DNA of 26,691 nucleotides from CAZOIA01 sp964579675 (GCA_964579675.1 CAZOIA010000062.1:1-26691), one strand, 5' to 3'; positions 7,403-16,185 are shown, counted from the first letter of the stretch. Translations and numbers: made by a program. Notes: a model not told the origin generated them from the letters alone.

Positions 7403-9634
7403 CTATCGGTGCTGGTCCGTCTTGTCTTTGGCGCCGGTGTCCGGCTCTTCTTCTTTCGGGTCCGGCTTCATCTTGATCTTGACCAGCCGGCCCTTGGTCA
7501 TTCTCGTGACCGACAGTCGCAACTCCTGCTCATCCTGAATCAGCTTCTCGAAGTCCTGAACCGTCTGGACGGGCTTGTCGTTCACGTGGGTGATGATCTC
7601 GTAAGGCTTGATCCCGGACACCGAGGCCTTGCTGCCCGGTTCGATTTTCGAGACGATCAGGCCGGGGTCCTCAGGCTTCTTCTGGTAGTGGCGGCGCACC
7701 TCGTAGGTCAGATCCCGGACGGTCAAGCCCAGGGCCGGGGACTTGAAATGGGCGGCGGAGTCGTAATGGCGCGGGCTCTCGGTCACCACGAAGTCCTTGG
7801 TGATGACCTCACCGTCGTGGAAGAACTCGGCCTTATACTTCTTGCCGAAACCGAGATCGGTCAGGGCCCGCGTGAAGGTCTTCTCCGCCGAGGGCCACGG
7901 CCTGGGCAACTGGTCGAAGTATTCTTCGGGCAGGTCATCTAACTGATCCCAGGGGAAGTTGTCCATGCCATACCTTCCGTAGTCTTCCAGTTGAACTTCC
8001 AGGGGCTTGGGATGGCCCTCGACGTACAGACGCAGCAGGATGAACCCGGGATTGATCCCGGCTTTCATGGCGGGGGAGTCGGGGTAGACGTACGTCACCA
8101 GGGTGCCGGTTTCCCCGTCGCGGGTCAGATGAGAGACGTTGTTGGCCCGGGCCAGTTCCTTGTTCAAGGCCTGCAGCTCGACCCCCATCCATGCCAACCG
8201 GTTCTCCTGCTCTTCGGTCAGCGGAACGTTGCTGGGATCGCGGTGCTGGTCGGGGTCTGCCAGCACCTCTTTCAACTGGGCGACGGGCGTCGGCAGCGCC
8301 TCACTGTAATCCCAAGGTTCCTGCACGGTCACCTTTTTCCTGCGGACGATCGGCAGGGCCAGCAGCTCGCCTTTCCTGTCGAAGAGAAAGACGTTGCTGG
8401 CCTCGCCCGGGACCTGCGGATACGCATACCGCTTCCATCCGATCTCGAAACCGGTGATCCGGCGGTGCTGGAAGTAGCTGACCCGATTCTCGCCCTGAAG
8501 CACGACTTCGGCCGCTAGCAGGAGCGTGTTACGGAATTCGAGAATGTCGTTCGAGGAGAAGACCGGGCCACCACCAGGCAACGGCTTTTCCAGCACCGCG
8601 AGGAAACAGCCGTAATCGCTCAGCGTGTGCGTGAACTTGGCCGACACCGGCTTGCCCTGTGGGGGGTGGACCAGGATTCGCTCCAGCCGCGCGGTGACAC
8701 TTGGCTTCAGATTGGCCAGGACCAGGATCCGCTTCTCATTGAGCAAGACGCCGACCGCGTTGCGCTCCGTCGCGTCTTCCTCCTCATCATCGTGGTATCT
8801 CGACCACATGCTGGCCTCATCCTTCTTCTTGGGGCTGCGGAAGCTCAGGGCCACGCGAAGCAGCCCTTGTTCGGCGCCTTTCTCTAACGCTGCCAGCAGT
8901 TTGGACATCTCGTCCGCGGAGACGGTCGGCCACTGAAGCGGAGACCCCTTCCAGGAGTCGTCAACGGTCAGCTCGTCGGCCATCGACATCGCAACGGGGA
9001 CCCCCGTCCTGTCCACGATCAGGCAGTTCGACGGAGCCGGGCGAAACCGGCGATTCGTTTCCGCAGACGAAACCGCGGTGGTCAGCGAATCCGTGCTGAT
9101 CGTCCACACGCCGTTGACTCGCGCGTAGCTCACGGTGAGATAAGGCGGCTTTCTGTCGGCGTCGAACACCAGAGGCCTGGCGTCCGCCAGGGGCTCCGCC
9201 GGTTCCAGCAGCGCGGCGCTTTGCTCTTTCGCGTATGCGGCGATGCGCGCGTCCACCCGTTGGCTGCCGAAGCACACCGCCACGTTTTTCACAAACCGCG
9301 GATGAATCATGGTGTCCCCGGTCATCACCCGCCGCGGCGACAATAAGAAGCCGGCCGTTTCGTAAGGCCTTTCCTGGGCCACGTACTCCTCCCCGCTATT
9401 CCAGGGGTACCGATAGCGCCAGAGGCGGGGCCACTCGGCGGGCCAGCCGCCGCTGAACGCGGGGGCCTCACCCTTGTCATACCGCAATGTGTATTCCACA
9501 CGCACCAGCGAAGGCTTCACCGCGTCAGCCGCGGCGACGTGCTCGGCCGGGGTGATCGGCTTGTCCGCCGCCGGAACCGCCGCAACCGTGGAAACCAGCA
9601 CGACCGGAAGGGCCAGGAGGGTTCGGCATGTCAT
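7403..9634 (-). CDS. Secreted two-PDZ protein with degenerate trypsin-like domains (HtrA-related pseudoprotease)
   Basis: A 743-residue exported protein (signal peptide 1-23, VPAADK cleavage region). Residues 41-220 follow the HtrA protease fold by pattern, but the triad is broken. Aligned to the active neighbour, His becomes Thr108 (MTGDTMI), Asp becomes Ser139 (QSAALL), and the GNSGG loop becomes APSNC, where Ser202 still occupies the nucleophile position by spacing. Residues 293-432 look like a second, more eroded copy, with LVLANLK where an active enzyme has its A-H motif. Two PDZ domains follow: about 484-555 (YPDSPAMKAGINPG) and 635-722 (EPGSKASVSGIKPYEIITHVN). The tail is Lys/Glu/Asp-rich. 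The start ATG is four bases after the stop of the HtrA gene, with its AAGGAA ribosome site inside that gene's last codons, so the two are coupled. Likely role, by inference: substrate binding or regulation of the partner protease. Confidence 0.85.
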   Translation of the reverse strand: MTCRTLLALPVVLVSTVAAVPAADKPITPAEHVAAADAVKPSLVRVEYTLRYDKGEAPAFSGGWPAEWPRLWRYRYPWNSGEEYVAQERPYETAGFLLSPRRVMTGDTMIHPRFVKNVAVCFGSQRVDARIAAYAKEQSAALLEPAEPLADARPLVFDADRKPPYLTVSYARVNGVWTISTDSLTTAVSSAETNRRFRPAPSNCLIVDRTGVPVAMSMADELTVDDSWKGSPLQWPTVSADEMSKLLAALEKGAEQGLLRVALSFRSPKKKDEASMWSRYHDDEEEDATERNAVGVLLNEKRILVLANLKPSVTARLERILVHPPQGKPVSAKFTHTLSDYGCFLAVLEKPLPGGGPVFSSNDILEFRNTLLLAAEVVLQGENRVSYFQHRRITGFEIGWKRYAYPQVPGEASNVFLFDRKGELLALPIVRRKKVTVQEPWDYSEALPTPVAQLKEVLADPDQHRDPSNVPLTEEQENRLAWMGVELQALNKELARANNVSHLTRDGETGTLVTYVYPDSPAMKAGINPGFILLRLYVEGHPKPLEVQLEDYGRYGMDNFPWDQLDDLPEEYFDQLPRPWPSAEKTFTRALTDLGFGKKYKAEFFHDGEVITKDFVVTESPRHYDSAAHFKSPALGLTVRDLTYEVRRHYQKKPEDPGLIVSKIEPGSKASVSGIKPYEIITHVNDKPVQTVQDFEKLIQDEQELRLSVTRMTKGRLVKIKMKPDPKEEEPDTGAKDKTDQHR

Positions 9635-9638
9635 GGGT

Positions 9639-11018
9639 CTATTCCTTTTCGTAGTCCCGGGAGAAGTCCAGCACCACCTGGCGCATGAGGCCGTTCCTCA
9701 GCACCGTGATGACGATGCGGTGCTTGGTATCGAGGTTCTCCAGTGCGGTCTTATGGACGGCCTTGACGTCCTCGAGCGTCGTAACGGTCTTCCCGTCGAA
9801 CTTGAGGAGGATGTCCTGGGTGCTCAGCCCCGCCTCGCTCGCATTGCCCGGGTGCTTGATGCCGTAGACGAACACGCCCTTCTTCCGGTGGAAGTGAAGG
9901 TCCGGATTGTCGAACTGGTTGATGGTCTTGACCGTGAAGTCCCAGCGGGGGCAATCGAGCTCCTCGCCCTCCACCTTTCCCTTTTCCCGCGGGGTCACTT
10001 CGACCGTGACCTGCTTGCCGTTCCGCATCAGTTCAAACCGCGCGGGCTTGTGCTTGGGCAGCAACCCGAGCTGCCTGCGAACCGCGGGCAGGTTCTCCGC
10101 CGTGACCGCGTTGATCGGCCGTCCGTTGACCTTGACGATCCGGTCCCGGGGCTGGATGCCCGCCCTGCGGGCCGGGCTCTCCGGGTCCGTGCCCGCCACG
10201 ATCACGCCCTCAGTGGCCTGGAAGTAGATGTTGCGATTGAAATCCCTGAGCGGCTGAAGCTGCAGGCCGGTCCAGCTCCAATTGACCTTCCCGTGCTCGC
10301 GGACCTGGGCCACGATGTGCCGGACCGTGTCGGTTGGAATGGCAAAGCCCATGTCCCCACCCCAGAGCACGCCGCGGGTGTTGATCCCGACGACCTCGCC
10401 GTCGGTGTTGACGAGCGGCCCCCCGGAATTGCCCGGACTGATGGCGGCATCCGTCTGGAGCCACAGACTGTATTCACTGTTTTGGGGGAGAAAGCGCCGG
10501 GCACAGGAGATGATCCCGATCGAGACGGATCGGTTCAAGCCCCACGGCGCCCCCATGGCCATGACGAAATCCCCCTCCTTGAGCCTGGTTGAATCCCCCA
10601 GCACCGCATGAGGCAGCGGCGGCGCGTCGGCGGTTAGCCCAAGCCGGAGCAAGGCCAGATCCGTGTCCTTGTCGGACCCCAGCACGCTCGCTTCCAAGGC
10701 CTGCCCGTCATACAGAAGACAGCGAACCTCGACCGCCTTCTCAACCACGTGCCAGTTAGTCAGCAACTCGCCCTGGGGGGAGATGATCACGCCGCTGCCG
10801 GCCACTTCCTCGGAAGATTTCTTGCCCCGTTCGTGGCTCTCCTTGATGCACTTGATGAATACCACGGCCGGAAACACCTTGTCCTTGGCTTTCCTGACGA
10901 CCTCGCGGAAATCGAGTCGCTCCAGTCCGCCCGTCTCGGCCCCGGCCGCCACTTGGCCTGCAGACCAAGCACAAGCCATCCACAACGCCAGTGCACCAAT
11001 CAAACAGATTCGTCTCAT
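9639..11018 (-). CDS. HtrA/DegP-family serine protease with two PDZ domains
   Basis: An envelope-quality-control endopeptidase of the HtrA family. The 459-residue protein has a signal peptide (MRRI, hydrophobic core, cleavage near AGA-E at 26-28) and an intact chymotrypsin-like triad: His90 in LLTNWHVV, Asp120 in DTDLALLRL and Ser198 in SPGNSGGPLV. Two PDZ domains follow, at about 250-345 (GTDPESPARRAGIQPRDRI) and 372-452 (HPGNASEAGLSTQDILLKFD), which in this family bind substrate C-termini and control oligomer state. That two-PDZ layout is DegP/DegQ-like, but the exact subfamily cannot be assigned by eye, so no symbol is given. The ATG at 11018 has a weak ribosome site but begins the signal peptide. 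The next gene downstream is its catalytically broken relative. The 228 bases upstream (11019-11246) show no clear promoter. Confidence 0.93.
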   Translation of the reverse strand: MRRICLIGALALWMACAWSAGQVAAGAETGGLERLDFREVVRKAKDKVFPAVVFIKCIKESHERGKKSSEEVAGSGVIISPQGELLTNWHVVEKAVEVRCLLYDGQALEASVLGSDKDTDLALLRLGLTADAPPLPHAVLGDSTRLKEGDFVMAMGAPWGLNRSVSIGIISCARRFLPQNSEYSLWLQTDAAISPGNSGGPLVNTDGEVVGINTRGVLWGGDMGFAIPTDTVRHIVAQVREHGKVNWSWTGLQLQPLRDFNRNIYFQATEGVIVAGTDPESPARRAGIQPRDRIVKVNGRPINAVTAENLPAVRRQLGLLPKHKPARFELMRNGKQVTVEVTPREKGKVEGEELDCPRWDFTVKTINQFDNPDLHFHRKKGVFVYGIKHPGNASEAGLSTQDILLKFDGKTVTTLEDVKAVHKTALENLDTKHRIVITVLRNGLMRQVVLDFSRDYEKE

Positions 11019-11246
11019 CAGCCTGAAATCTCCCGCTCAAATCGAGACCTAATTCCCCACCGGACATCCGCCACCGACCTACCCATCGTATTCAATTACG
11101 GGCCAATAACGAGCTTTGTTCGCCGGGACGCGAGCGGCCAATAGGTTGCCAGAAGAGGAGGATATCGAGCACTTGCACCACAAGGACGCGGAAGAGAAAG
11201 ATACGGACGCTGGTCGAATCGCAGCCTGGCTCCGGACAAACCGGCA

Positions 11247-12548
11247 TCAGTCTGAATCATCTTCAGTCTTATCGCCCGGTTTCCTGCCATCGGCCTTCCT
11301 GTCGTCCAGCGTCACGTCCGGCGGGCGACAATTCTCCAGGAGCCGCAGCACCAGCCGGTCCCGGCGATCGAGCTTGTTGGCCTTGGCCAATGCCTCGTAT
11401 GCCTTGTCGCGCTGGTTGCTGTAGTAGCGGACATAGCCCAGCATGATGAGCCGATCCCCGTTGCGAGGGAACCGCTTGAGGGCGTTCTCAAGTGCTTCGA
11501 CCTGCTTGTCGAAATCGGCCCGCTTGCCGTAGTCGTCCCGCATGTCGAAGTCGAGGAAAACGATCTTGGGCTGCAGCTCGAAGGCCCGGTGGAGATACTT
11601 GACCGCGTCGCGGTACCGGCCGGTGGCGAATAGTGCGTGGGCGGCGTACAGTCTGGCCGCCGGATCACCCTGGTTCGTTTCTGCGGCCAGTTTGAAAGCA
11701 TCTGCCGCCGCCCGGTACCTGCCCTCGCCGAACCGCTCGAGCCCGCGTTCGAGGTGGCTGCGGGCGTGAGCCAACGTTCGCTCCTGGCGACGCGTTGCGA
11801 CGTTGTCGAACCGGCCGGTGTTGTAACCCCGGTTGAATCCAAAGCGATAAGTCTCGCCCGCATAACCGTCGCCGAACTGGTCGTTCCGCCCGTAGCCGTA
11901 GCGCGACGGGCGGCCACCGAAATACCGGTAATCGGTCCATTGCCGTTCGTCTTGCGGCAATCGTCGGCGCGGATGGTAATAGGGATCGGGGCTCACAAGC
12001 ACCTGGGTCAGGCTGCCGGTACCTTCGCTGCGACGGGTTACGCTTGTGCCCGCCGTTACGCCGCCGGTCGTTGACCGGTCATCTCCGGCGACTCCGCCGC
12101 GAAGGTCATCCCCGATGGGCACGCTGGAGACGGAATCCCGGATGGCGTCGGCATGCTGCATCCCCAACCGGTGAGGCGTCGTCTGGCCGCCGATGGGGAC
12201 ACTGGAGACCGACTCGCGTATCGCGTCGTCATGCTGGAGCCCGAGACGGTTCGACGACACGCCGGACCCGGCGGCTGAAGACGCGCCCCGGCCGGTGACG
12301 GTTCGTGCTGTTGCCGGGCGGGTGGTCGGGCGGGGAATCGTGTAGAGGCGTTGGAGCGCCTTCTGCACGGCACCGATTCGCAGCGTTGACTTCGCTTGCG
12401 CTGATTCCTCGCTCTTGCTGGTGGCCGCCGCTGCGTCCTTGCCTGCGGATGCAGGTGGGGCCGACTCCTCAGCGAACGCCGTCGAGCAGCAGAGAACGAC
12501 AACAGAGCACACGACCAACGTCGAGACGACAATTCCCCGAACGGACAT
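11247..12548 (-). CDS. Secreted protein with tandem 26-residue repeat and TPR-like C-terminus
   Basis: A 433-residue exported protein of no family I recognise. ATG 12548 follows GGGGGTG and opens a signal peptide (SVRGIVVSTLVVCSVVVL, cleavage after AFA near residue 26); the frame continues 33 codons upstream without a ribosome site. Regions in order: an Ala/Ser/Lys-rich linker (27-60); a Pro/Thr/Arg/Gly-rich stretch (70-100); two copies of the motif RLGxQHxDAIRxSVSSVPIG (101-120 and 127-146); a Tyr/Arg/Gly-rich segment (about 190-260, with YRYFGGRPSRYGYGRN); and a helical C-terminus with about three TPR-like units (HLERGLERFGEGRYRAAADAF, then the AARLYAAHALFATGRYRDAV unit). The tail is acidic and Lys-rich. 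It runs parallel to the HtrA pair but 228 bases away. A surface or periplasmic scaffold is a guess. Confidence 0.78.
   Translation of the reverse strand: MSVRGIVVSTLVVCSVVVLCCSTAFAEESAPPASAGKDAAAATSKSEESAQAKSTLRIGAVQKALQRLYTIPRPTTRPATARTVTGRGASSAAGSGVSSNRLGLQHDDAIRESVSSVPIGGQTTPHRLGMQHADAIRDSVSSVPIGDDLRGGVAGDDRSTTGGVTAGTSVTRRSEGTGSLTQVLVSPDPYYHPRRRLPQDERQWTDYRYFGGRPSRYGYGRNDQFGDGYAGETYRFGFNRGYNTGRFDNVATRRQERTLAHARSHLERGLERFGEGRYRAAADAFKLAAETNQGDPAARLYAAHALFATGRYRDAVKYLHRAFELQPKIVFLDFDMRDDYGKRADFDKQVEALENALKRFPRNGDRLIMLGYVRYYSNQRDKAYEALAKANKLDRRDRLVLRLLENCRPPDVTLDDRKADGRKPGDKTEDDSD
12111..12248 (-). repeat. In-gene tandem duplication encoding two 20-residue motifs (26-residue period)
   Basis: Copy 1 spans 12189-12248 and copy 2 spans 12111-12170 within the secreted TPR-like gene. 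The proteins match at 17 of 20 positions, while the DNA differs at many positions, most of them silent. That indicates an old duplication kept by selection on the protein. Confidence 0.85.
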
Positions 12549-12888
12549 GGCACACCCCCGGTTGTTGGCGGCAGATCTGCGCGGCACTTGCGCTGCTATT
12601 ATCAGTTCCAGCGCCGCCGGAGGCAAGGGGCCATCCTGGCAGCACACGCCGACCTCTTATATCACCGGGGCAAGCCCGCAGTTGCGGGGCTCGGTCCCGG
12701 GGATGCGGACCGCCATGCCGGATGGGGGTCGAGACTGGGCATGCAGTCGGCGGAATGCCACCCATACTGCATTTATGCGAACGTGGGCATAACCGAGCAC
12801 GGCAGGCCCGCGCCGGTCACGAGAATGCTTCGAGCGTGTATAATCAAGCCCGCAAGCGACTTTTGACTCTAACGGGAAAGACAAGGCT
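12549..12888. other. Divergent intergenic region, no gene supported
   Basis: The 340 bases lie between two divergent secreted-protein genes. Frames crossing it have no ribosome site and no recognisable protein. It holds the -10 box at 12839 for the plus-strand gene. I could not place a promoter for the minus-strand gene. Confidence 0.55.
12839..12844 (+). promoter_or_regulatory. Candidate -10 box for the lipoprotein hydrolase gene
   Basis: A perfect TATAAT stands 45 bases before the GTG start at 12889. The -35 region at 16-18 bases upstream is poor, so the promoter may depend on an activator or another sigma factor. Confidence 0.42.
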
Positions 12889-13833
12889 GTGGACATCGGA
12901 ATCCGTCTGTGCGTTCTGACCTGTTTGCTGGGGCTGCCATGCGTACCCGCCTGCTCCACCCCCGAGGCACGCGAACTGGCGCCACACACCGCGACCCAAT
13001 CCGGCAAGCCCGCATCGACCACCGCCCCCGCTGAGCGAAAGAAGTCGGCCCAAGGGCCCATAGCGCCTCCGCGCCGCAACCTGCCGGGTCAGCGAGCCGA
13101 CCTTTCTCTGGGTAAGATCTACGTTCCTGACTACTTCTCCGTGGAGAGCGCGGCTTCTACCGATGTGGTCTTCTGGTTTCTCGGAGCTTCGTGGTGCACC
13201 GAACAGACATTCTACGACGCCCGGAAAAACGGAGTCCTCATCACGGTTACCGTGAAGCAACTCTGGGAGACGTTCCGCCATCCCGATGCTCTCGCCCGGC
13301 TGCTCGACGAGGCCACGGCCTGGCTGAGGCAGCAGAGCATCTCCGACAAGCCGATCGGGCGCATCTGCCTGACTTCGTTCAGCGGCGGCTACGTGGCCGT
13401 CCGTGAGATCCTGAAGCAGAGTCAGTTCCGCAATCGAATCACTGACGTCGTGCTCGCCGATTCACTGTATGCCCCTCGCGTACCCGAAAAGAAGAACGAA
13501 CTCGACCCTGATGCCATGGCCCCGTTCCTGGATTACGCGCGAAGAGCATCAGCCGGCGAGTGCGTCTTTCTGTTCAGCCATCTCTATCCGCCGGAGGAGC
13601 AGTACCGCGGGAATACGACGACTCTTGCCGCCAGCTACCTGATCGACCGTCTCCATGTGCCGCGCCGGCCTGCATCGTCCCGCAATTCCCGCGGCGCGCA
13701 ACTTCTCTATCGGGCCGACCGGGGCGGCTTCCATGTGTTCGGCTATGCCGGTATGACCACGCAGGATCACTTCGATCATTTCTACGCTGCGAGCGACCTG
13801 CTGAGACAGACGTCTCTCGCCTTTGCGGACTGA
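12889..13833 (+). CDS. Lipoprotein with alpha/beta-hydrolase-like domain
   Basis: A 314-residue protein starting at GTG 12889. The N-terminus is a lipoprotein signal: a hydrophobic core followed by the lipobox V-P-A-C at residues 19-22, so Cys22 would be acylated and the protein anchored to a membrane. A Pro/Ala/Thr/Lys-rich linker (25-65) leads to an alpha/beta-hydrolase-like core. The candidate nucleophile is Ser165 in ICLTSFSGGY, a variant of G-x-S-x-G with Ser in the first position. Asp191 (VVLADSLY) and His294 or His297 (QDHFDHF near the C-terminus) complete a plausible triad by order and spacing. W and Cys residues occur around the WFLGASWCTEQTFYD stretch. Substrate is unknown; an esterase or peptidase role is only fold-based. 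Confidence 0.72.
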   Translation: MDIGIRLCVLTCLLGLPCVPACSTPEARELAPHTATQSGKPASTTAPAERKKSAQGPIAPPRRNLPGQRADLSLGKIYVPDYFSVESAASTDVVFWFLGASWCTEQTFYDARKNGVLITVTVKQLWETFRHPDALARLLDEATAWLRQQSISDKPIGRICLTSFSGGYVAVREILKQSQFRNRITDVVLADSLYAPRVPEKKNELDPDAMAPFLDYARRASAGECVFLFSHLYPPEEQYRGNTTTLAASYLIDRLHVPRRPASSRNSRGAQLLYRADRGGFHVFGYAGMTTQDHFDHFYAASDLLRQTSLAFAD

Positions 13834-14165
13834 CACCATTGGTGCACAAAGGCGATTGACGCGCCCTCGTACCTGGCGCCGGAGCGAAGAAGAGAACCGG
13901 TAGAGGTGGCGGCGCACTCGCTCTTGGTACGGGCAGACTCATCGGTCGCCTGTCTCCCCATCCAGTACCAAACACACCGAATACCCATTCGGACGCCTCA
14001 GTTTGCTCACGCGAACCATCTGACAGACCTCCCAACCTCGACGGTGCAAAGCCAATGTAAATGGGAGTGGGTTGGGAGCCCTGACGGGCGGGTATCGAGC
14101 AGATGACAGCGCGGATCGGCCTCGTAAGCCTTGGCCGAATCAGCACTTATCAGAAGGGGGAAAAA
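13834..14165. other. Gene-free stretch, nothing supported
   Basis: This 332-base gap separates the lipoprotein gene from tRNA-Asp. A minus-strand frame through it is only the antisense of the lipoprotein gene. I see a short palindrome (CACCATTGGTG, 13836-13846) just after the stop codon and no terminator with a T-run. Confidence 0.5.
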
Positions 14166-14239
14166 CGAGGCCGACGGGAATCGAACCCGCAACCTTCGGA
14201 TCGACAGTCCGATGCTCTAGCCAATTGAGCTACGGCCCC
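14166..14239 (-). tRNA. tRNA-Asp (anticodon GTC)
   Basis: Read on the minus strand it folds as a complete cloverleaf of 74 bases. The acceptor pairs GGGGCCG with CGGCCTC (one G-T). The D arm is GCTC/GAGC. The anticodon stem TCGGA/TCCGA encloses the loop CTGTCGA, giving anticodon GTC, which reads GAC/GAU. The T loop is TTCGATT. The discriminator base is G, as required for Asp. CCA is not encoded; a T5 run follows directly. Confidence 0.97.
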
Positions 14240-14275
14240 ATGGGTGGCTTCTCCACCATCGATTCGGTATCAACA

Positions 14276-14303
14276 ACTATAGGCCAGGCCCGGATGTTGT
14301 CAA
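14276..14303 (-). promoter_or_regulatory. Promoter of tRNA-Asp
   Basis: Minus-strand TTGACA (perfect), 16 bases, TATAGT (five of six). Transcription would begin about 30 bases before the mature tRNA 5' end at 14239. Confidence 0.75.
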
Positions 14304-14420
14304 CCATACCAGCGCTGAACTCTCCCGCCCGGGGATTGGACAGCAGGAAAGATACCGATCTAGAATGGGGCCCCTGATCGACGATGATTGCAGCGATTCG
14401 TCTGGCCTTGGCTCAAGCCG

Positions 14421-15083
14421 ATGGAACACATTTCTTCAGATCCCAACCGGGCCCGCCGACGCCGTATGGTCAATGAGCAAATCCGTGCCCGGGGCATCTC
14501 GGACGAGCGGGTGCTCTGGGCGATGGAGACGGTGCCGCGCGAGCGCTTTGTGCTGCCGTCGGACGCGGCGGAGGCGTTCAGCGATCGTGCCCTGCCCATC
14601 GCCCTGGGCCAGACCATCTCGCAGCCTTACGTCGTGGCCTCCATGACCGCCGGCCTCAATCTTCAACCCGGCCATCGCGTGCTGGAGATCGGTACGGGAT
14701 CAGGGTATCAGGCCGCCATCCTGGCTCGCGTGGCTCGGGAGATTTACACGATCGAGCGGGTGGAGCCTCTGCAAACCGCGGCCCGCTCGCTGCTGGCATT
14801 GTTGGGCATCGACAACGTGAGCTATCGTATCGGCGACGGCAGCGTCGGCTGGCCGGAGGCTGCCCCCTTTGACCGCATCATCGTCACCGCCGCCGCCCCC
14901 ACTGTGCCCCCGTCGTTGTTGGAGCAGCTCGTTGATGGGGGCCGGCTGGTTATCCCCGTCGGTAACGAGCGCGAACAGACCCTGACCATCATCGAGCGCA
15001 TCGGCAAGAAGACCAGAGAGACGCCCCAATACCCGTGCCGGTTTGTTAAGCTGCTTGGCCGCGAAGCCTGGCCGGACAAGTGA
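14421..15083 (+). CDS. pcm: Protein-L-isoaspartate O-methyltransferase
   Basis: Methylates L-isoaspartyl residues in damaged proteins using S-adenosylmethionine, starting their repair to aspartate. Family landmarks are RRMVNEQIRARGISDERVL at residues 14-32, the substrate-binding GQTISQPYVVASM at 63-75, and the SAM-binding motif I VLEIGTGSGYQAAIL at 87-101, followed by IERVEPL. Motif II is FDRIIVTAAAP. The 220-residue length is normal. Starts are ambiguous: ATG 14421 gives a natural N-terminus but a poor ribosome site; TTG 14388 would add 11 residues, and ATG 14466 would remove 15. It lies downstream of the divergent tRNA-Asp gene and converges with the aminotransferase gene, whose stop is only four bases away. 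Confidence 0.94.
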   Translation: MEHISSDPNRARRRRMVNEQIRARGISDERVLWAMETVPRERFVLPSDAAEAFSDRALPIALGQTISQPYVVASMTAGLNLQPGHRVLEIGTGSGYQAAILARVAREIYTIERVEPLQTAARSLLALLGIDNVSYRIGDGSVGWPEAAPFDRIIVTAAAPTVPPSLLEQLVDGGRLVIPVGNEREQTLTIIERIGKKTRETPQYPCRFVKLLGREAWPDK

Positions 15084-15087
15084 AAGA

Positions 15088-16185
15088 TCACCCGAGACGC
15101 AGGATCGTGTCGATGACATAATCCTGCTGCGAATCGGTCAGTTCCGGCGAAACCGGGAGCGACAGCACTTCCCGGGCGGCCCGTTCCGCCACCGGGAACG
15201 CACCCTTCTTGTACCCCAGGTAGCTGAAGCAAGGCTGCATGTGCAACGGAATGGGATAGAAGATCTTCGATGCGATGCCCGCCTCGGCGAGGTGAGATCG
15301 CAGTTCGTCGCGCCGCGACGATCGGACCGTGTACTGGTGGTAAACGTGGCGGGCGTGCGGGTGCGTGAGTGGCGGCGTAACGCAGGATTCGCAGAGCGCC
15401 TCGTCATATCGGGCGGCGTGGCGACGCCGCGCGTGGTTCCATTCGACAAGCCGGCCCATCTTCGCGCGCAGAGCAGCAGCCTGTATGCCGCTGAGCCGGA
15501 AATTGCCTCCGATGCGTCCGTGCTCGTACTCCGACGTTTGTCCTTGGTGCCGGACAATCCGCAGCGCAGCCGCCAGCTCATCGTCGTTGGTCAGGACCAT
15601 GCCCCCTTCGCCGATGGCGGACAGGTTCTTCGTAGGATAGAAGGAGAGGGTGGCCGCGGCGGCAAAGTTGCCGACGGGCCGGTCTCGATAGGTCGCGCCG
15701 ATCGCCTGGGCCGCGTCCTCGATAACCGTAAACCCGTTCTTCTCGGCAATGGCCATGATGCGATCCATCTCCGCGCACTGGCCGTACAGGTGGACCGGTA
15801 TGACTGCCCGCGTTCGCCTGGTTGCCGCGCCGGCTACGGCGTCCGGGTCGATGTTGTAGGTGTCCTGCAGGATATCGACGAATACCGGTCGCGCGCCGAC
15901 GCGGGCAACGCTCCCTGCCGTTGCGAAGAAGGTGAACGTCGGCACGATGACCTCGTCGCCCGGTCCAACGTCGAGCGCCATCAACACTGCCACGAGGGCG
16001 TCGCTGCCGCTGCTGACGCCGATACCGTGTCTCACACCGCAGAAACGCGCGATCTGGGCCTCCAATGCCTCGACCTCGGGCCCGAGAACGTAACCGTGGG
16101 AAGTCAACACCCGGTCTATCGCCGCACGGACCTGGGCTTCAACCGTGCGGGACTGTGCCGCCAGATCAAGAAATGGGACTTTCAT
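15088..16185 (-). CDS. DegT/DnrJ/EryC1/StrS-family PLP aminotransferase
   Basis: A 365-residue sugar aminotransferase of the DegT family, enzymes that transfer an amino group to a keto-sugar nucleotide, often for surface polysaccharide or glycan synthesis. Seen motifs: MKVPFLDLAAQ at the start; GSDALVAVL at 60-68 (phosphate binding); TFTFFATAGSV; the cofactor aspartate in VIEDAAQAIGA (Asp157); and the Schiff-base Lys186 in SFYPTKNLSAIGEGGMV. Active-site loops (HQGQTSEYEHGRIGGNFRLS) and C-terminal YPIPLHMQPCF are also conserved. The start ATG 16185 matches the family N-terminus but lacks a clear ribosome site; a TTG at 16221 is the alternative. No other sugar-nucleotide gene is close, so the substrate is open. 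A terminator-like hairpin lies 97 bases upstream on the same strand, so expression may be attenuated. Confidence 0.92.
   Translation of the reverse strand: MKVPFLDLAAQSRTVEAQVRAAIDRVLTSHGYVLGPEVEALEAQIARFCGVRHGIGVSSGSDALVAVLMALDVGPGDEVIVPTFTFFATAGSVARVGARPVFVDILQDTYNIDPDAVAGAATRRTRAVIPVHLYGQCAEMDRIMAIAEKNGFTVIEDAAQAIGATYRDRPVGNFAAAATLSFYPTKNLSAIGEGGMVLTNDDELAAALRIVRHQGQTSEYEHGRIGGNFRLSGIQAAALRAKMGRLVEWNHARRRHAARYDEALCESCVTPPLTHPHARHVYHQYTVRSSRRDELRSHLAEAGIASKIFYPIPLHMQPCFSYLGYKKGAFPVAERAAREVLSLPVSPELTDSQQDYVIDTILRLG

Noticed and set aside
9474..10592. 372-codon plus-strand frame
   Set aside because: It is antisense to both HtrA-type genes, which carry catalytic and PDZ motifs.
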